Source: Streptomyces antioxidans (GTDB lineage Bacteria; Actinomycetota; Actinomycetes; Streptomycetales; Streptomycetaceae). From it: a stretch of 34,819 nucleotides of DNA. The first letter of the stretch is position 1. Each line of letters begins with the position of its first letter. Shown one piece after another: positions 18,101 to 25,505 of this stretch. The position numbers were made by a program, and so were the translations under genes. The notes under the pieces are model-generated. The model was not told the DNA's origin, did no database searches, and worked only from the letters and a program-made list of their open reading frames with translations. The DNA is taken from positions 1 through 34,819 of the forward strand of contig NZ_LAKD02000062.1 of the NCBI RefSeq assembly GCF_000968685.2, in the 5' to 3' direction.

Positions 18101-21100
18101 GTCGGCGCGCCCGACGGCGCCGGGCGGCGGTCGCTGACCGTACTGTCCCGCGCGGAGGACGCCCCGGCCGAGGAGCCGTGGACGCGACACGCCGACGGTG
18201 TGGTCGCCACGGGCGCGCCCCGGCCGTCGTTCGCGCTGACCGCGTGGCCGCCGCAGGGCGCAGAGGCGGCCCGTACCGAGGAGCTGTACGCGGCGCTCGC
18301 GGACGGCGGGCTGCGGTACGGCCCGGTGTTCCAGGGGCTCACGGCCGCGTGGCGGCGCGGGGACGAACTCTTCGCCGAGGTCCGGCTGGACGAGTCGGCC
18401 GCCTCCGACGCGCAGGCGTACGGTCTGCACCCGGCGCTGCTGGACTCGGCGCTGCACGCGCTCGGCCTGGACGGTCTGGGCGACGGTGATGGCGACGGCG
18501 GCCAGGGGCGGCTGCCGTTCGCCTGGAGCGGCGTGTCGCTGTACGCGAGCGGCGCCCCGGCGCTGCGGGTGCGGCTGGAGCTGCGCGGCGCGGACGGCGT
18601 CCGGCTGGAGATCGCGGACACCGCCGGTGCGCCGGTCGCGGCCGTGGACTCGCTGGTGCTGCGCGCCGTGTCGGCGGACCAGGTGCGGGCCGCGCGGGCG
18701 GCGTACCACGAGTCGCTGTTCCGCGTGGAGTGGACCGAACTCGCGGCCGGGGCGGGCGCTGGCGCCCCCGGCGGCGGCCGGTGGGCGGTGCTCGGCGCGG
18801 ATGCGTTCGGGTTGGGTGCCACGGCCTACGCGGACCTCGCGGAGCTGGGCGAGGCCGTCGATTCCGGAACGGTGCTGCCGGAGTACGTAGTGGTGTGCCC
18901 GGCACATCAAGCCCGTCCGGCGCTTGAGGACCGGGGTCAAGGGGCGGAGCCCACCGTTTCGGGAAGGGGCGGGGTGGGGGAAAGCCCCTCACCCGCCACC
19001 ACGGCGCATCAGGCCACCACTCGGGTGCTGGGGCTGCTCCAGCAGTGGCTGGCCGACGGCCGCTTCACGGACTCCACGCTGGTCCTGCTGACCTCGGGGG
19101 CCGTGGCCACCGAGGCCGGTGAGCCGGTGGCGGACCTCGCGGGCGCCGCCGTCCACGGTCTGCTGCGCACGGCGCAGGCCGAGAACCCGGACCGCTTCGT
19201 CCTCCTGGACACCGACGGCCAGGGCGCCTCGCTCGCGGCGCTTCCGGCCGCGCTGGCGGCGGGCGAGGAGCAGCTGGCCGTCCGCGCGGGCGTGGCCCGT
19301 ATCCCGAGGCTGGCCAGGGTGCCGGTCGCGGACGAGACGACGGCGGGGGCGTTCGGCCCCGAGGGCACGGTGCTGGTGACCGGCGCGTCCGGTTCGCTGG
19401 GCGGCCTGGTGACCCGGCACTTGGTGGCCGAGCGTGGCGTACGACAGCTGCTGCTGGTCAGCCGCCGCGGCGACCGGGCCCCGGGCGCGGCAGAACTCGG
19501 CGCCGAGCTGGCCGAGTTGGGCGCGAACGTGCGCTGGGCGGCGTGTGATGTGGCCGACCGGGACGCGCTCGCCGCGGCCCTCGCCACCGTCCCCGCCGAG
19601 CACCCGCTGACGGCGGTCGTGCACACCGCGGGCGTGCTGGACGACGGTGTGATCGGCTCGCTGACGTCTGAGCGCGTCGACCACGTCCTGCGCCCGAAGG
19701 CGGACGCGGCGTGGAACCTCCACGAGCTCACCCGTGAGCTGGACCTGACCGCCTTCGTACTGTTCTCCTCCGCGTCGGGCGTGTTCGGCACCCCGGGCCA
19801 GGGCAACTACGCGGCGGCCAACGCCTTCCTGGACGCCCTGGCCGCACACCGCCGCACCGAGGGCCTGCCCGCCGTCTCGCTGGCCTGGGGCCCCTGGGCG
19901 GGCGCCGGGATGGCCGGTGGACTGGACGAGGCCGACATCAGCCGGATGCGGCGCGCCGGACTGCCGCCGCTGTCCCCGGCGGACGGCCTGGCGCTCCTGG
20001 ACACCGCGCTCACCACGGACGAGGCGGCACCGGTCCCGATGCGCGTGGACGCCGTGGCGCTGCGCGCCCAGGCCGCGGCGGGCGCGCTGGCGCCGCTGCT
20101 GCGCGGGCTGGTGCGGGTCCCGGTGCGCCGCGCCGTCGACACCGCCGCGGGCGGCGGCTCCGCGCTGGCGGAGCGGCTGGCCGGGCTGAGCGCGGCCGAG
20201 CAGGACCGGCTGCTGCTCGACCTGGTGCGGGCGCAGGTGGCGGCCGTCCTCGGCTACGCGGGCCCGCAGGCCGTCGAGGAGGGCCGGGCGTTCAAGGACC
20301 TGGGCTTCGACTCGCTGACCGCCGTCGAGCTGCGCAACCTGCTGCGCGAGGCCACCGGGCTGCGGCTGCCGCCGACGCTCGTCTTCGACTACCCCACCTC
20401 GGCCGCCCTGGCCGGCCATCTGCGCCAGGAGATCGTCGGGGATCCGGCCGACACCATCGCACCCGACCGGGTGATCAGCGCGGCGGACCGCGACGACCCG
20501 ATCGCGATCGTCGCCATGAGCTGCCGCTTCCCCGGCGGGGTGCACTCGCCCGAGGAGCTGTGGCGGCTGCTGGTGGCCGGTGACGACGCCATCACGCCGT
20601 TCCCCGCCGACCGCGGCTGGGACCTCGCCACCCTTTACAGCGACGACCCCGACCTCGAGGGCACCAGCTACACCCGCGAGGGCGGCTTCCTGCACGACGT
20701 GGCCGACTTCGACGCCCCGTTCTTCGGGATCTCGCCGCGCGAGGCCCTGGCCATGGACCCGCAGCAGCGGCTGCTGATGGAGACCACCTGGGAGGCGTTC
20801 GAGCGGGCCGGGATCGACCCGGCCACCCTGCGCGGCAGCCGTACCGGCGTCTACATCGGCTCCAACGACCAGGACTACCTGACCCTGTGGCTGAACGAGC
20901 CGCAGGGCCTCGAGGGCCACCTCGGCACCGGCAACTCCTCCAGCGTGGCCTCCGGCCGCCTCTCCTACGCCTTCGGGCTCGAGGGCCCCGCGGTCACCAT
21001 CGACACCGCCTGCTCGTCCTCGGTGGTGGCGCTGCACCTGGCCGCGCAGGCACTGCGCAACGGCGAGTGCTCGCTCGCGCTGGCCGGTGCCGTCACGGTC

Positions 21101-24100
21101 ATGTCCACCCCGGGCGCCTTCCTGGAGTTCAGCCGACAGCGCGGACTGGCCGCCGACGGCCGGATCAAGGCGTTCTCGGCGGACGCGGACGGCACCAACT
21201 GGTCCGAGGGCGTGGGCCTGTTCCTGGTGGAGCGGCTGTCCGACGCCCGCAGGAACGGCCACCCGGTGCTCGCCGTGCTGCGCTCCACCGCCATCAACCA
21301 GGACGGCGCGTCCAACGGCCTCACGGCGCCCAACGGCCCGTCCCAGCAGCGCGTCATCCGGCAGGCCCTCGCCAACGCCGGTCTCTCGGCCACGGACATC
21401 GACGCCGTGGAGGCCCACGGCACCGGGACGACGCTCGGCGACCCGATCGAGGCCCAGGCGCTGCTCGCCACCTACGGCCAGGACCGGCCCGAGGGCCGAC
21501 CGCTGTGGCTGGGTTCGGTGAAGTCCAACATCGGCCACACCCAGGCCGTGGCGGGCGCCGCGGGCATCATGAAGATGGTCCTGGCGATGCGGCACGGTGT
21601 GCTGCCGCGGACCCTGCACGTCAGCGAGCCGACCCCGCACGTCGACTGGACCGCGGGGGACATCGAGCTGCTGACCGAGGCCCGGCCCTGGCCGGAGACC
21701 GGCCGTCCGCGCCGCGCGGGCGTGTCGTCGTTCGGCTTCAGCGGCACCAACTCCCACGCGGTCATCGAGCAGGCCCCGGCGATGGAACGGGCCCCGGCCG
21801 TGGACGCGGTCACCGCGCCCGCCCCCGAGCGGTCCCTCCCCCTCCTCGCCTGGCCGGTCTCGGCCCGTACCGAGGACGCGCTACGGGCTCAGGCCGCACG
21901 GCTGCGCCCCTCCGTGGCCGCAGGGGCCGACGCGCCGCGCCCGCTCGACCTCGCCTACTCCCTGGCCACTTCGCGCGCCGCCCTGGAACACCGGGCCGTG
22001 CTGCTCGGCCGGGACAGCGGTCTCCTCGGCGACCAGCTCGCGGCGCTGGCCGAGGGGCGCGGCGCGGCGGGGCTCGTCAAGGGTTCGGTGGCCGGTGGCA
22101 AGGTGGCGTTCCTGTTCACGGGGCAGGGGAGTCAGCGGCTGGGGATGGGGCGTGAGCTGTATGACGCCTATCCGGTGTTCGCGGAGGCTCTGGACGAGGT
22201 GTGTGCGGAGCTGGACCGGCACCTTGAACGGCCGCTTCGTGAGGTGCTGTTCGGGGATGACGCGGCGGTGCTGGATCGGACGGGGTTCACCCAGCCCGCG
22301 CTGTTCGCGGTCGAGGTGGCGCTGTTCCGGCTGGTCTCGGATGCCTGGGGGCTGAAGGCGGACTTCCTGTCCGGGCATTCGATCGGTGAGCTGGCCGCCG
22401 CGCATGTGGCCGGTGTGTTGTCGTTGGCTGACGCGGCGAAGCTGGTGGCGGCGCGTGGGCGGTTGATGCAGGAGCTTCCGGCGGGTGGCGTGATGATCGC
22501 CCTCCAGGCCTCCGAGGACGAGGTGCTGCCGCTGCTCACCGAGCGTGTCGCGATCGCCGCGCTCAATGGGCCCACGTCGGTGGTCATCGCGGGTGATGAG
22601 GACGCGGCGGCTGAGATCGCCTCCGGTTTTGAGGCGCAGGGTCGGAAGATCAAGCGGCTGACCGTGAGCCATGCGTTCCACTCGCCGCGTATGGACGGGA
22701 TGCTGGAGGCGTTCCGGGAGGTGGCGCAGGGGCTGTCGTACGAGGCCCCGAGCATTCCGATCGTGTCCAACCTGACCGGTGAGCTGGTCTCCGCCGAGGA
22801 GATCACCAGCCCGGACTTCTGGGTGCGCCACGTCCGCGAGGCGGTCCGCTTCCTCGACGGCGTACGGACGTTGGAGGCCCAAGGCGTCACCACCTACGTC
22901 GAGTTGGGCCCCGACGGTGTGCTGACCGCGATGGCCCAGGACTGCGTGGCCGACGCCGACGCGGCCGGTTTCGCCGCCGCGCTGCGCACGGACCGCCCCG
23001 AGGCCGAGACCGTCACCGCAGCGCTCGCCCAGGCATATGTCCGGGGCGCCGAGGTGGACTGGTCGGGGTACTTCGCCGGGACCGGCGCCCACCGCGTCGA
23101 CCTGCCGACGTACGCGTTCCAGCGCCGCCGCTACTGGCCGGACACCCTCGCCGCCGGGACCCCGGCCGAGGGCACCGTGGACGCGGTGGACGCGCGGTTC
23201 TGGGCGGCCGTGGAGCGCGAGGACTGGGAGTCGCTCGCCGGTGAGCTGCGGGTCGAGGGCGACCAGCCGCTCAGCACGGTGCTGCCCGCCCTGTCCTCGT
23301 GGCGCCGCGCCCAGCGCGAGCGGTCCGCCGCCGACCGCCACCTCTACAACGTGGTGTGGAAGCCGCGTCCGCAGAGCGGTCCGTCCGGTTCCCCGGCCCC
23401 GTCCGGCACCTGGCTGACCGTCGTCCCGGCGAGCCACGCCGACGACCCGCGGATCACCGCCGTGGCCGACGAACTGACCCGGCGCGGCGTCCGTGTCGTA
23501 CGCCTCGCACTGGACGCCGCCGACACCGATCCCGCCGCCCTGGCCGACCGCCTCGCCGCCTCGTCGGCCGACGGCCCGGTGGCCGGGGTGCTGTCCCTGC
23601 TGGCGCTGGACGAGCGGCCGCACCCGGAGCACCCGGCGGTGCCGGTCGGTCTCGCGCTGACCGGTGCGCTGGCCGAGGCGCTGGCGCTGCGGGGCGACGA
23701 CGTCCCGGCGCGGCTGTGGTGCGCCACCCGGGGCGCGGTCTCGACCGGCGGCGCCGACCGGCTGGAGAGCGCCACCCAGGCCCAGGTCTGGGGCTACGGC
23801 CGGGTGGTCGCCCTGGAGCAGCCCGAGCGCTGGGGCGGTTTGGTGGACCTGCCGGAGAGCGTGGACGAGCGGGCGCTGGACCGGCTCGCGGCCGTGCTCG
23901 CCGGACCGGACGACGAGGACCAGGTGGCGATCCGCGCCACCGGGGTCTTCGTACGCCGCCTCGTCCCGGCCCCGCGCACCGCGGCCACCGCGGCGGCCGA
24001 GCCCTGGACGCCGCACGGCACCGTGCTGGTGACCGGCGGCACGGGCGCCCTGGGGCGGCACGTGGCCCGTTGGCTGGCCGACCACGGCGCGGAGCGGCTG

Positions 24101-25381
24101 GTGCTGCTCAGCCGACGTGGCCCCGACGCGCCGGGCGCGGCCGAGATCGTGGCCGAGCTGTCCGGCACCGGCACCGCCGTGACCGTCGAGGCATGCGATG
24201 TGGCCGACCGCCACGCGCTCGCCGCGCTGGTGGAGAAGCTGGCCGCCAACGGCAGCCCGGTCCGTGCCGTGGTGCACTCGGCCGGGATCTCCCAGGAGCC
24301 CGGCACCGGCACCGAACTCCCCGAGTTCGCCCGGATCGTGGCGGCCAAGACGGCCGGGGCCGTCCACCTCGACGCGCTCTTCGGCGAGGACGCCGACCCG
24401 CTGGACGCCTTCGTGCTCTTCTCCTCGATCGCCGGGGTGTGGGGCAGCGGTGGCCAGGGCGCCTACGCGGCCGGGAACGCCTTCCTCGACGCGCTGGCCG
24501 AAGCGCGCCGGGCCCGTGGCCTGCCCGCCACCTCGGTGGCCTGGGGCCCGTGGGCCGACGGCGGCATGGCCGCCGAAGGCGACGCCGAGGAGCAGCTGCG
24601 CCGCCGTGGACTGCCGCCGATGGCACCGGAGTCGAACATGGTCGCCTTCCAGCGGGTGCTCTCCCGCGAGGAGACCGCCGTGACGGTGGCCGATGTCGAC
24701 TGGGAGCGCTTCGCCCCGGCCTTCACCGCCGCCCGCCCCCGCCCGCTGATCGACGATCTGCCGCAGGTGGCCAAGGCGCTGCGCGGCGACGACAGCGAGC
24801 CCACGGCCACCGCGGCCGACGGCGCGCCGGCCCTGCGCGACCGGCTCGCCGGGCTGTCCGCGGCCGAGCGCGAGGACGCGGTGCTCGAGCTGGTCCGCAC
24901 CCATGTGGCCAGCGCACTCGGCCATGCCTCCGGCGCTGAGGTCGAGGCCGGGCGCGCCTTCAACGAGTTGGGCTTCGACTCGCTCACCGCGGTCGAACTG
25001 CGCACCCGGCTCGGCGCGGCCACCGGTCTCAAGCTGCCCGCCAGCCTGGTCTACGACTACCCGACCCCGGCCGCGCTCGCCGAGCACCTGCTGGCCGAGC
25101 TGGTCCCGGACGGACCGGGCCACGGCCCCGGCCACGCCCTGCCCGATGTGGACCTCGACCCGCGGGACGCCGAGCTGCGCCGCACCCTGGCCACCATCCC
25201 GATGAGCCGGATCCGGGAGGCCGGGCTGCTGGACACGCTGCTCAGGCTGGCCGATCCACAGGCCGCCGGTTCCGACCCCAGCCGCGCCGAGGACGAGGCG
25301 GAGTCCATCGACGAGATGGACGTCCAGCACCTCATCGACATGGCGCTCGACCTCGACAGCCTCGACGGCAACGATTCCTGA
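15041..25381 (+). CDS. Modular type I polyketide synthase, modules 4-5
   Basis: Complete gene of 3446 residues. The GTG at 15041 is chosen because AGGAGGTGA at 15025-15033 sits 7 bases upstream and because the N-terminus then forms an intact docking helix (NEEKLLDNLKWM onward). Domains: docking helix 1-34, KS4 36-462, AT4 573-860, DH4 about 934-1220, KR4 catalytic part 1442-1694, ACP4 1722-1797, KS5 1819-2245, AT5 2353-2640, KR5 catalytic part 2993-3247, ACP5 3282-3354, C-terminal docking region 3371-3446. All active-site motifs seen are intact: KS Cys-His-His, AT GHSIG, DH HVVQGAVVLP, KR Ser-Tyr-Asn, and Ser in each ACP GFDSL. The protein adds two malonate units, predicted to give an olefin and then an A-type hydroxyl. 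The KR4 structural subdomain holds an in-frame insertion resembling a Streptomyces intergenic repeat (18905-18998). The stop codon is 25 bases before the next start. Confidence 0.98.
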   Translation: MASANEEKLLDNLKWMTTELRRARRRLTEVEADAQEPIAIVAMSCRFPGGVGSPEELWQLVAEGGDAISGFPADRGWDIEGLADPDPDRKGTFYNSGGGFLDGAAEFDPGFFGISPREALAMDPQQRLLLETSWEAFERAGIDPTSVKGSRTGVYVGAAAMGYGSDAQGAPEELEGLLLTGGATSVLSGRIAYTFGLEGPAATIDTACSSSLVALHWAAQALRQRECSLALVGGVTVMPNPDVFVEFSRQRGLAPDGRCKSFAASADGTGWSEGVGVLLVERLSDARRNGHQVLAVVRGSAVNQDGASNGLTAPNGPSQRRVIRQALENARLSAAEIDVVEAHGTGTTLGDPIEAQALLATYGQERPEGRPLWLGSLKSNLGHAQAAAGVAGVIKMVMAIRHGLMPKTLHVDEPSPTVDWTAGDVSLLTEARPWDETGRPRRAGISAFGVSGTNAHTILEQAPESEAPEAEEPSATDGDAAPVTATVLPWLLSARDASALRDNARRLASHLDREPALRTADVGHSLATGRAALERRAVLVGEDRAGLAAGLEALARGESAPGLIEGTATEGETAFLFTGQGSQRLGMGRELYDAYPVFADALDAVCAELDPHLERPLKEVLFGDDAEALDRTGFTQPALFAVEVALFRLVSDAWGLKADFLSGHSIGELAAAHVAGVLSLADAAKLVAARGRLMQELPVGGAMIAIQASEDEVAPLLTERVSIAALNGPSSVVVAGDEDAAVAIASGFEARGRKTKRLTVSHAFHSPRMDGMLEALREVAEGLTYEAPRIPIVSNLTGDVVSAEEITRPDFWVRHVREAVRFLDGVRTLEAKGVTTYIELGPDGVLTAMAQDCLTRDDATLVPALRKDRPEAEALTTAVARVHVRGVAVDWAGYFAGRDAHHVDLPTYAFQHERFWLEPGAASVGDVASVGLELAGHPLLGAAVPLAETDGLVFTGRLGVDTHPWLADHVVQGAVVLPGTAFVELAVRAGDQVGCDLLDELTLHAPLVLPARGGVRLQLTVGAPDGAGRRSLTVLSRAEDAPAEEPWTRHADGVVATGAPRPSFALTAWPPQGAEAARTEELYAALADGGLRYGPVFQGLTAAWRRGDELFAEVRLDESAASDAQAYGLHPALLDSALHALGLDGLGDGDGDGGQGRLPFAWSGVSLYASGAPALRVRLELRGADGVRLEIADTAGAPVAAVDSLVLRAVSADQVRAARAAYHESLFRVEWTELAAGAGAGAPGGGRWAVLGADAFGLGATAYADLAELGEAVDSGTVLPEYVVVCPAHQARPALEDRGQGAEPTVSGRGGVGESPSPATTAHQATTRVLGLLQQWLADGRFTDSTLVLLTSGAVATEAGEPVADLAGAAVHGLLRTAQAENPDRFVLLDTDGQGASLAALPAALAAGEEQLAVRAGVARIPRLARVPVADETTAGAFGPEGTVLVTGASGSLGGLVTRHLVAERGVRQLLLVSRRGDRAPGAAELGAELAELGANVRWAACDVADRDALAAALATVPAEHPLTAVVHTAGVLDDGVIGSLTSERVDHVLRPKADAAWNLHELTRELDLTAFVLFSSASGVFGTPGQGNYAAANAFLDALAAHRRTEGLPAVSLAWGPWAGAGMAGGLDEADISRMRRAGLPPLSPADGLALLDTALTTDEAAPVPMRVDAVALRAQAAAGALAPLLRGLVRVPVRRAVDTAAGGGSALAERLAGLSAAEQDRLLLDLVRAQVAAVLGYAGPQAVEEGRAFKDLGFDSLTAVELRNLLREATGLRLPPTLVFDYPTSAALAGHLRQEIVGDPADTIAPDRVISAADRDDPIAIVAMSCRFPGGVHSPEELWRLLVAGDDAITPFPADRGWDLATLYSDDPDLEGTSYTREGGFLHDVADFDAPFFGISPREALAMDPQQRLLMETTWEAFERAGIDPATLRGSRTGVYIGSNDQDYLTLWLNEPQGLEGHLGTGNSSSVASGRLSYAFGLEGPAVTIDTACSSSVVALHLAAQALRNGECSLALAGAVTVMSTPGAFLEFSRQRGLAADGRIKAFSADADGTNWSEGVGLFLVERLSDARRNGHPVLAVLRSTAINQDGASNGLTAPNGPSQQRVIRQALANAGLSATDIDAVEAHGTGTTLGDPIEAQALLATYGQDRPEGRPLWLGSVKSNIGHTQAVAGAAGIMKMVLAMRHGVLPRTLHVSEPTPHVDWTAGDIELLTEARPWPETGRPRRAGVSSFGFSGTNSHAVIEQAPAMERAPAVDAVTAPAPERSLPLLAWPVSARTEDALRAQAARLRPSVAAGADAPRPLDLAYSLATSRAALEHRAVLLGRDSGLLGDQLAALAEGRGAAGLVKGSVAGGKVAFLFTGQGSQRLGMGRELYDAYPVFAEALDEVCAELDRHLERPLREVLFGDDAAVLDRTGFTQPALFAVEVALFRLVSDAWGLKADFLSGHSIGELAAAHVAGVLSLADAAKLVAARGRLMQELPAGGVMIALQASEDEVLPLLTERVAIAALNGPTSVVIAGDEDAAAEIASGFEAQGRKIKRLTVSHAFHSPRMDGMLEAFREVAQGLSYEAPSIPIVSNLTGELVSAEEITSPDFWVRHVREAVRFLDGVRTLEAQGVTTYVELGPDGVLTAMAQDCVADADAAGFAAALRTDRPEAETVTAALAQAYVRGAEVDWSGYFAGTGAHRVDLPTYAFQRRRYWPDTLAAGTPAEGTVDAVDARFWAAVEREDWESLAGELRVEGDQPLSTVLPALSSWRRAQRERSAADRHLYNVVWKPRPQSGPSGSPAPSGTWLTVVPASHADDPRITAVADELTRRGVRVVRLALDAADTDPAALADRLAASSADGPVAGVLSLLALDERPHPEHPAVPVGLALTGALAEALALRGDDVPARLWCATRGAVSTGGADRLESATQAQVWGYGRVVALEQPERWGGLVDLPESVDERALDRLAAVLAGPDDEDQVAIRATGVFVRRLVPAPRTAATAAAEPWTPHGTVLVTGGTGALGRHVARWLADHGAERLVLLSRRGPDAPGAAEIVAELSGTGTAVTVEACDVADRHALAALVEKLAANGSPVRAVVHSAGISQEPGTGTELPEFARIVAAKTAGAVHLDALFGEDADPLDAFVLFSSIAGVWGSGGQGAYAAGNAFLDALAEARRARGLPATSVAWGPWADGGMAAEGDAEEQLRRRGLPPMAPESNMVAFQRVLSREETAVTVADVDWERFAPAFTAARPRPLIDDLPQVAKALRGDDSEPTATAADGAPALRDRLAGLSAAEREDAVLELVRTHVASALGHASGAEVEAGRAFNELGFDSLTAVELRTRLGAATGLKLPASLVYDYPTPAALAEHLLAELVPDGPGHGPGHALPDVDLDPRDAELRRTLATIPMSRIREAGLLDTLLRLADPQAAGSDPSRAEDEAESIDEMDVQHLIDMALDLDSLDGNDS
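15146..20430 (+). other. PKS module 4: KS-AT(malonyl)-DH-KR(B-type)-ACP
   Basis: KS4 (15146 to about 16426) has Cys at 15662-15664, HGTGT and SNLGHAQ. AT4 (about 16757-17620) has Ser at 17033-17035 (GHSIG) and HAFH at 17324-17335. DH4 (about 17840-18700) has a fully canonical HVVQGAVVLP with His at 17945-17947, and Asp at 18443-18445 (HPALLDSALH). The KR4 structural part (about 18720-19340) contains the extra repeat-like segment. The catalytic part (19364 to about 20120) has TGASGSLG, LDD at 19637-19645 and FSSASGVFGTPGQGNY, so it is B-type and intact. ACP4 has its Ser at 20312-20314. This is the only one of the three DH modules in which both DH and KR motifs are orthodox, so a double bond (usually E from B-type KR plus DH) is a firm expectation. 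Confidence 0.95.
18905..18998 (+). repeat. Streptomyces intergenic-repeat-like element inserted in-frame in the module 4 KR
   Basis: This stretch has the look of a repeat usually found between Streptomyces genes, beginning CAAGCCCGTCCGGCGCTTGA and continuing with G-rich and GGAGCCC / GAAAGCCCC blocks. It contains three small inverted repeats: 18907-18912 with 18922-18927, 18942-18945 with 18949-18952, and 18966-18970 with 18984-18988. It lies inside the KR4 structural subdomain, between PEYVVV and LLQQWLADGRF, and reads through in frame. That interval has 46 residues here against 22 in module 1. The encoded peptide (AHQARPALEDRGQGAEPT, then VSGRGGVGESPSPATT) resembles nothing in the sister modules. 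The identification as a dispersed repeat family is from memory of such sequences, not from a search. Confidence 0.75.
20495..25100 (+). other. PKS module 5: KS-AT(malonyl)-KR(A-type)-ACP
   Basis: KS5 (20495 to about 21775) has Cys at 21011-21013 (DTACSSSV), HGTGT and SNIGHTQ. It is somewhat divergent around the second half (ADGTNWSEG and LRSTAINQDG where the other KSs read GTGW and VRGSA). AT5 (about 22097-22960) has Ser at 22379-22381 (GHSIG) and HAFH at 22670-22681. A dimerization-type helix with FWAAVE and LPALSSWRR follows at about 23185-23320. The KR5 structural part runs about 23345-23990. The catalytic part (24017 to about 24780) has no LDD (HSAGISQEPG) and has Trp at 24440-24442 (GVWGSGGQGAY), so A-type with an intact Ser-Tyr-Asn set. 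ACP5 has its Ser at 24980-24982. Predicted output is a (3S) hydroxyl. KR3 and KR5 are clearly close relatives. Confidence 0.94.
22085..22806 (+). repeat. AT5 copy of a near-identical inter-module tract (pairs with 27072-27793)
   Basis: Compared with the AT6 segment at a constant offset of 4987 bases, 22085-22330 differs at only 4 of 246 positions, and 22662-22806 is identical over all 145 bases to 27649-27793. The intervening part is similar but less so. Identity extends to third codon positions, so this reflects recent duplication or gene conversion rather than protein constraint. Confidence 0.9.
25151..25378 (+). other. C-terminal docking domain of gene 2 protein
   Basis: Following ACP5, about 76 residues contain a helix (LATIPMSRIREAGLLDTLL), an acidic linker and a terminal helix (ESIDEMDVQHLIDMALD). 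This is the familiar IPxxRxREAGLLD ... IDxMD form of class-1 C-terminal docking domains. It is expected to pair with NEKLVxALRASLKEAERLR-type N-termini, which is exactly what the next gene encodes. Confidence 0.88.
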
Positions 25382-25396
25382 CGCGGGCCCAAGCAC

Positions 25397-25400
25397 GGAG
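25397..25400 (+). promoter_or_regulatory. Ribosome binding site of gene 3
   Basis: GGAG lies 6 bases before ATG 25407, inside the 25-base gap after the gene 2 stop. It is weaker than the gene 2 site. No terminator or promoter is seen in the gap. Confidence 0.75.
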
Positions 25401-25406
25401 TACACG

Positions 25407-25505
25407 ATGACAACCCCCAACGAAAAGCTCGTTGACGCGCTGCGGGCCTCGCTGAAGGAAGCCGAGCGGCTGCGGAAGCAGAACCAGCAGCTCACCGACG
25501 CCTCC
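25407..25505 (+). other. N-terminal docking coiled coil of gene 3 protein
   Basis: Residues 1-33 (NEKLVDALRASLKEAERLRK, then QNQQLTDAS) form a charged helix ending at the KS start EPIAIVGM. It is a class-1 docking coiled coil and the apparent partner of the gene 2 C-terminus. Confidence 0.88.

Noticed and set aside
18905..18998. Insertion in module 4 as a gene-disrupting event (pseudogene or frameshift)
   Set aside because: The frame continues without a stop through the insert and the catalytic KR4 and ACP4 motifs downstream are intact.
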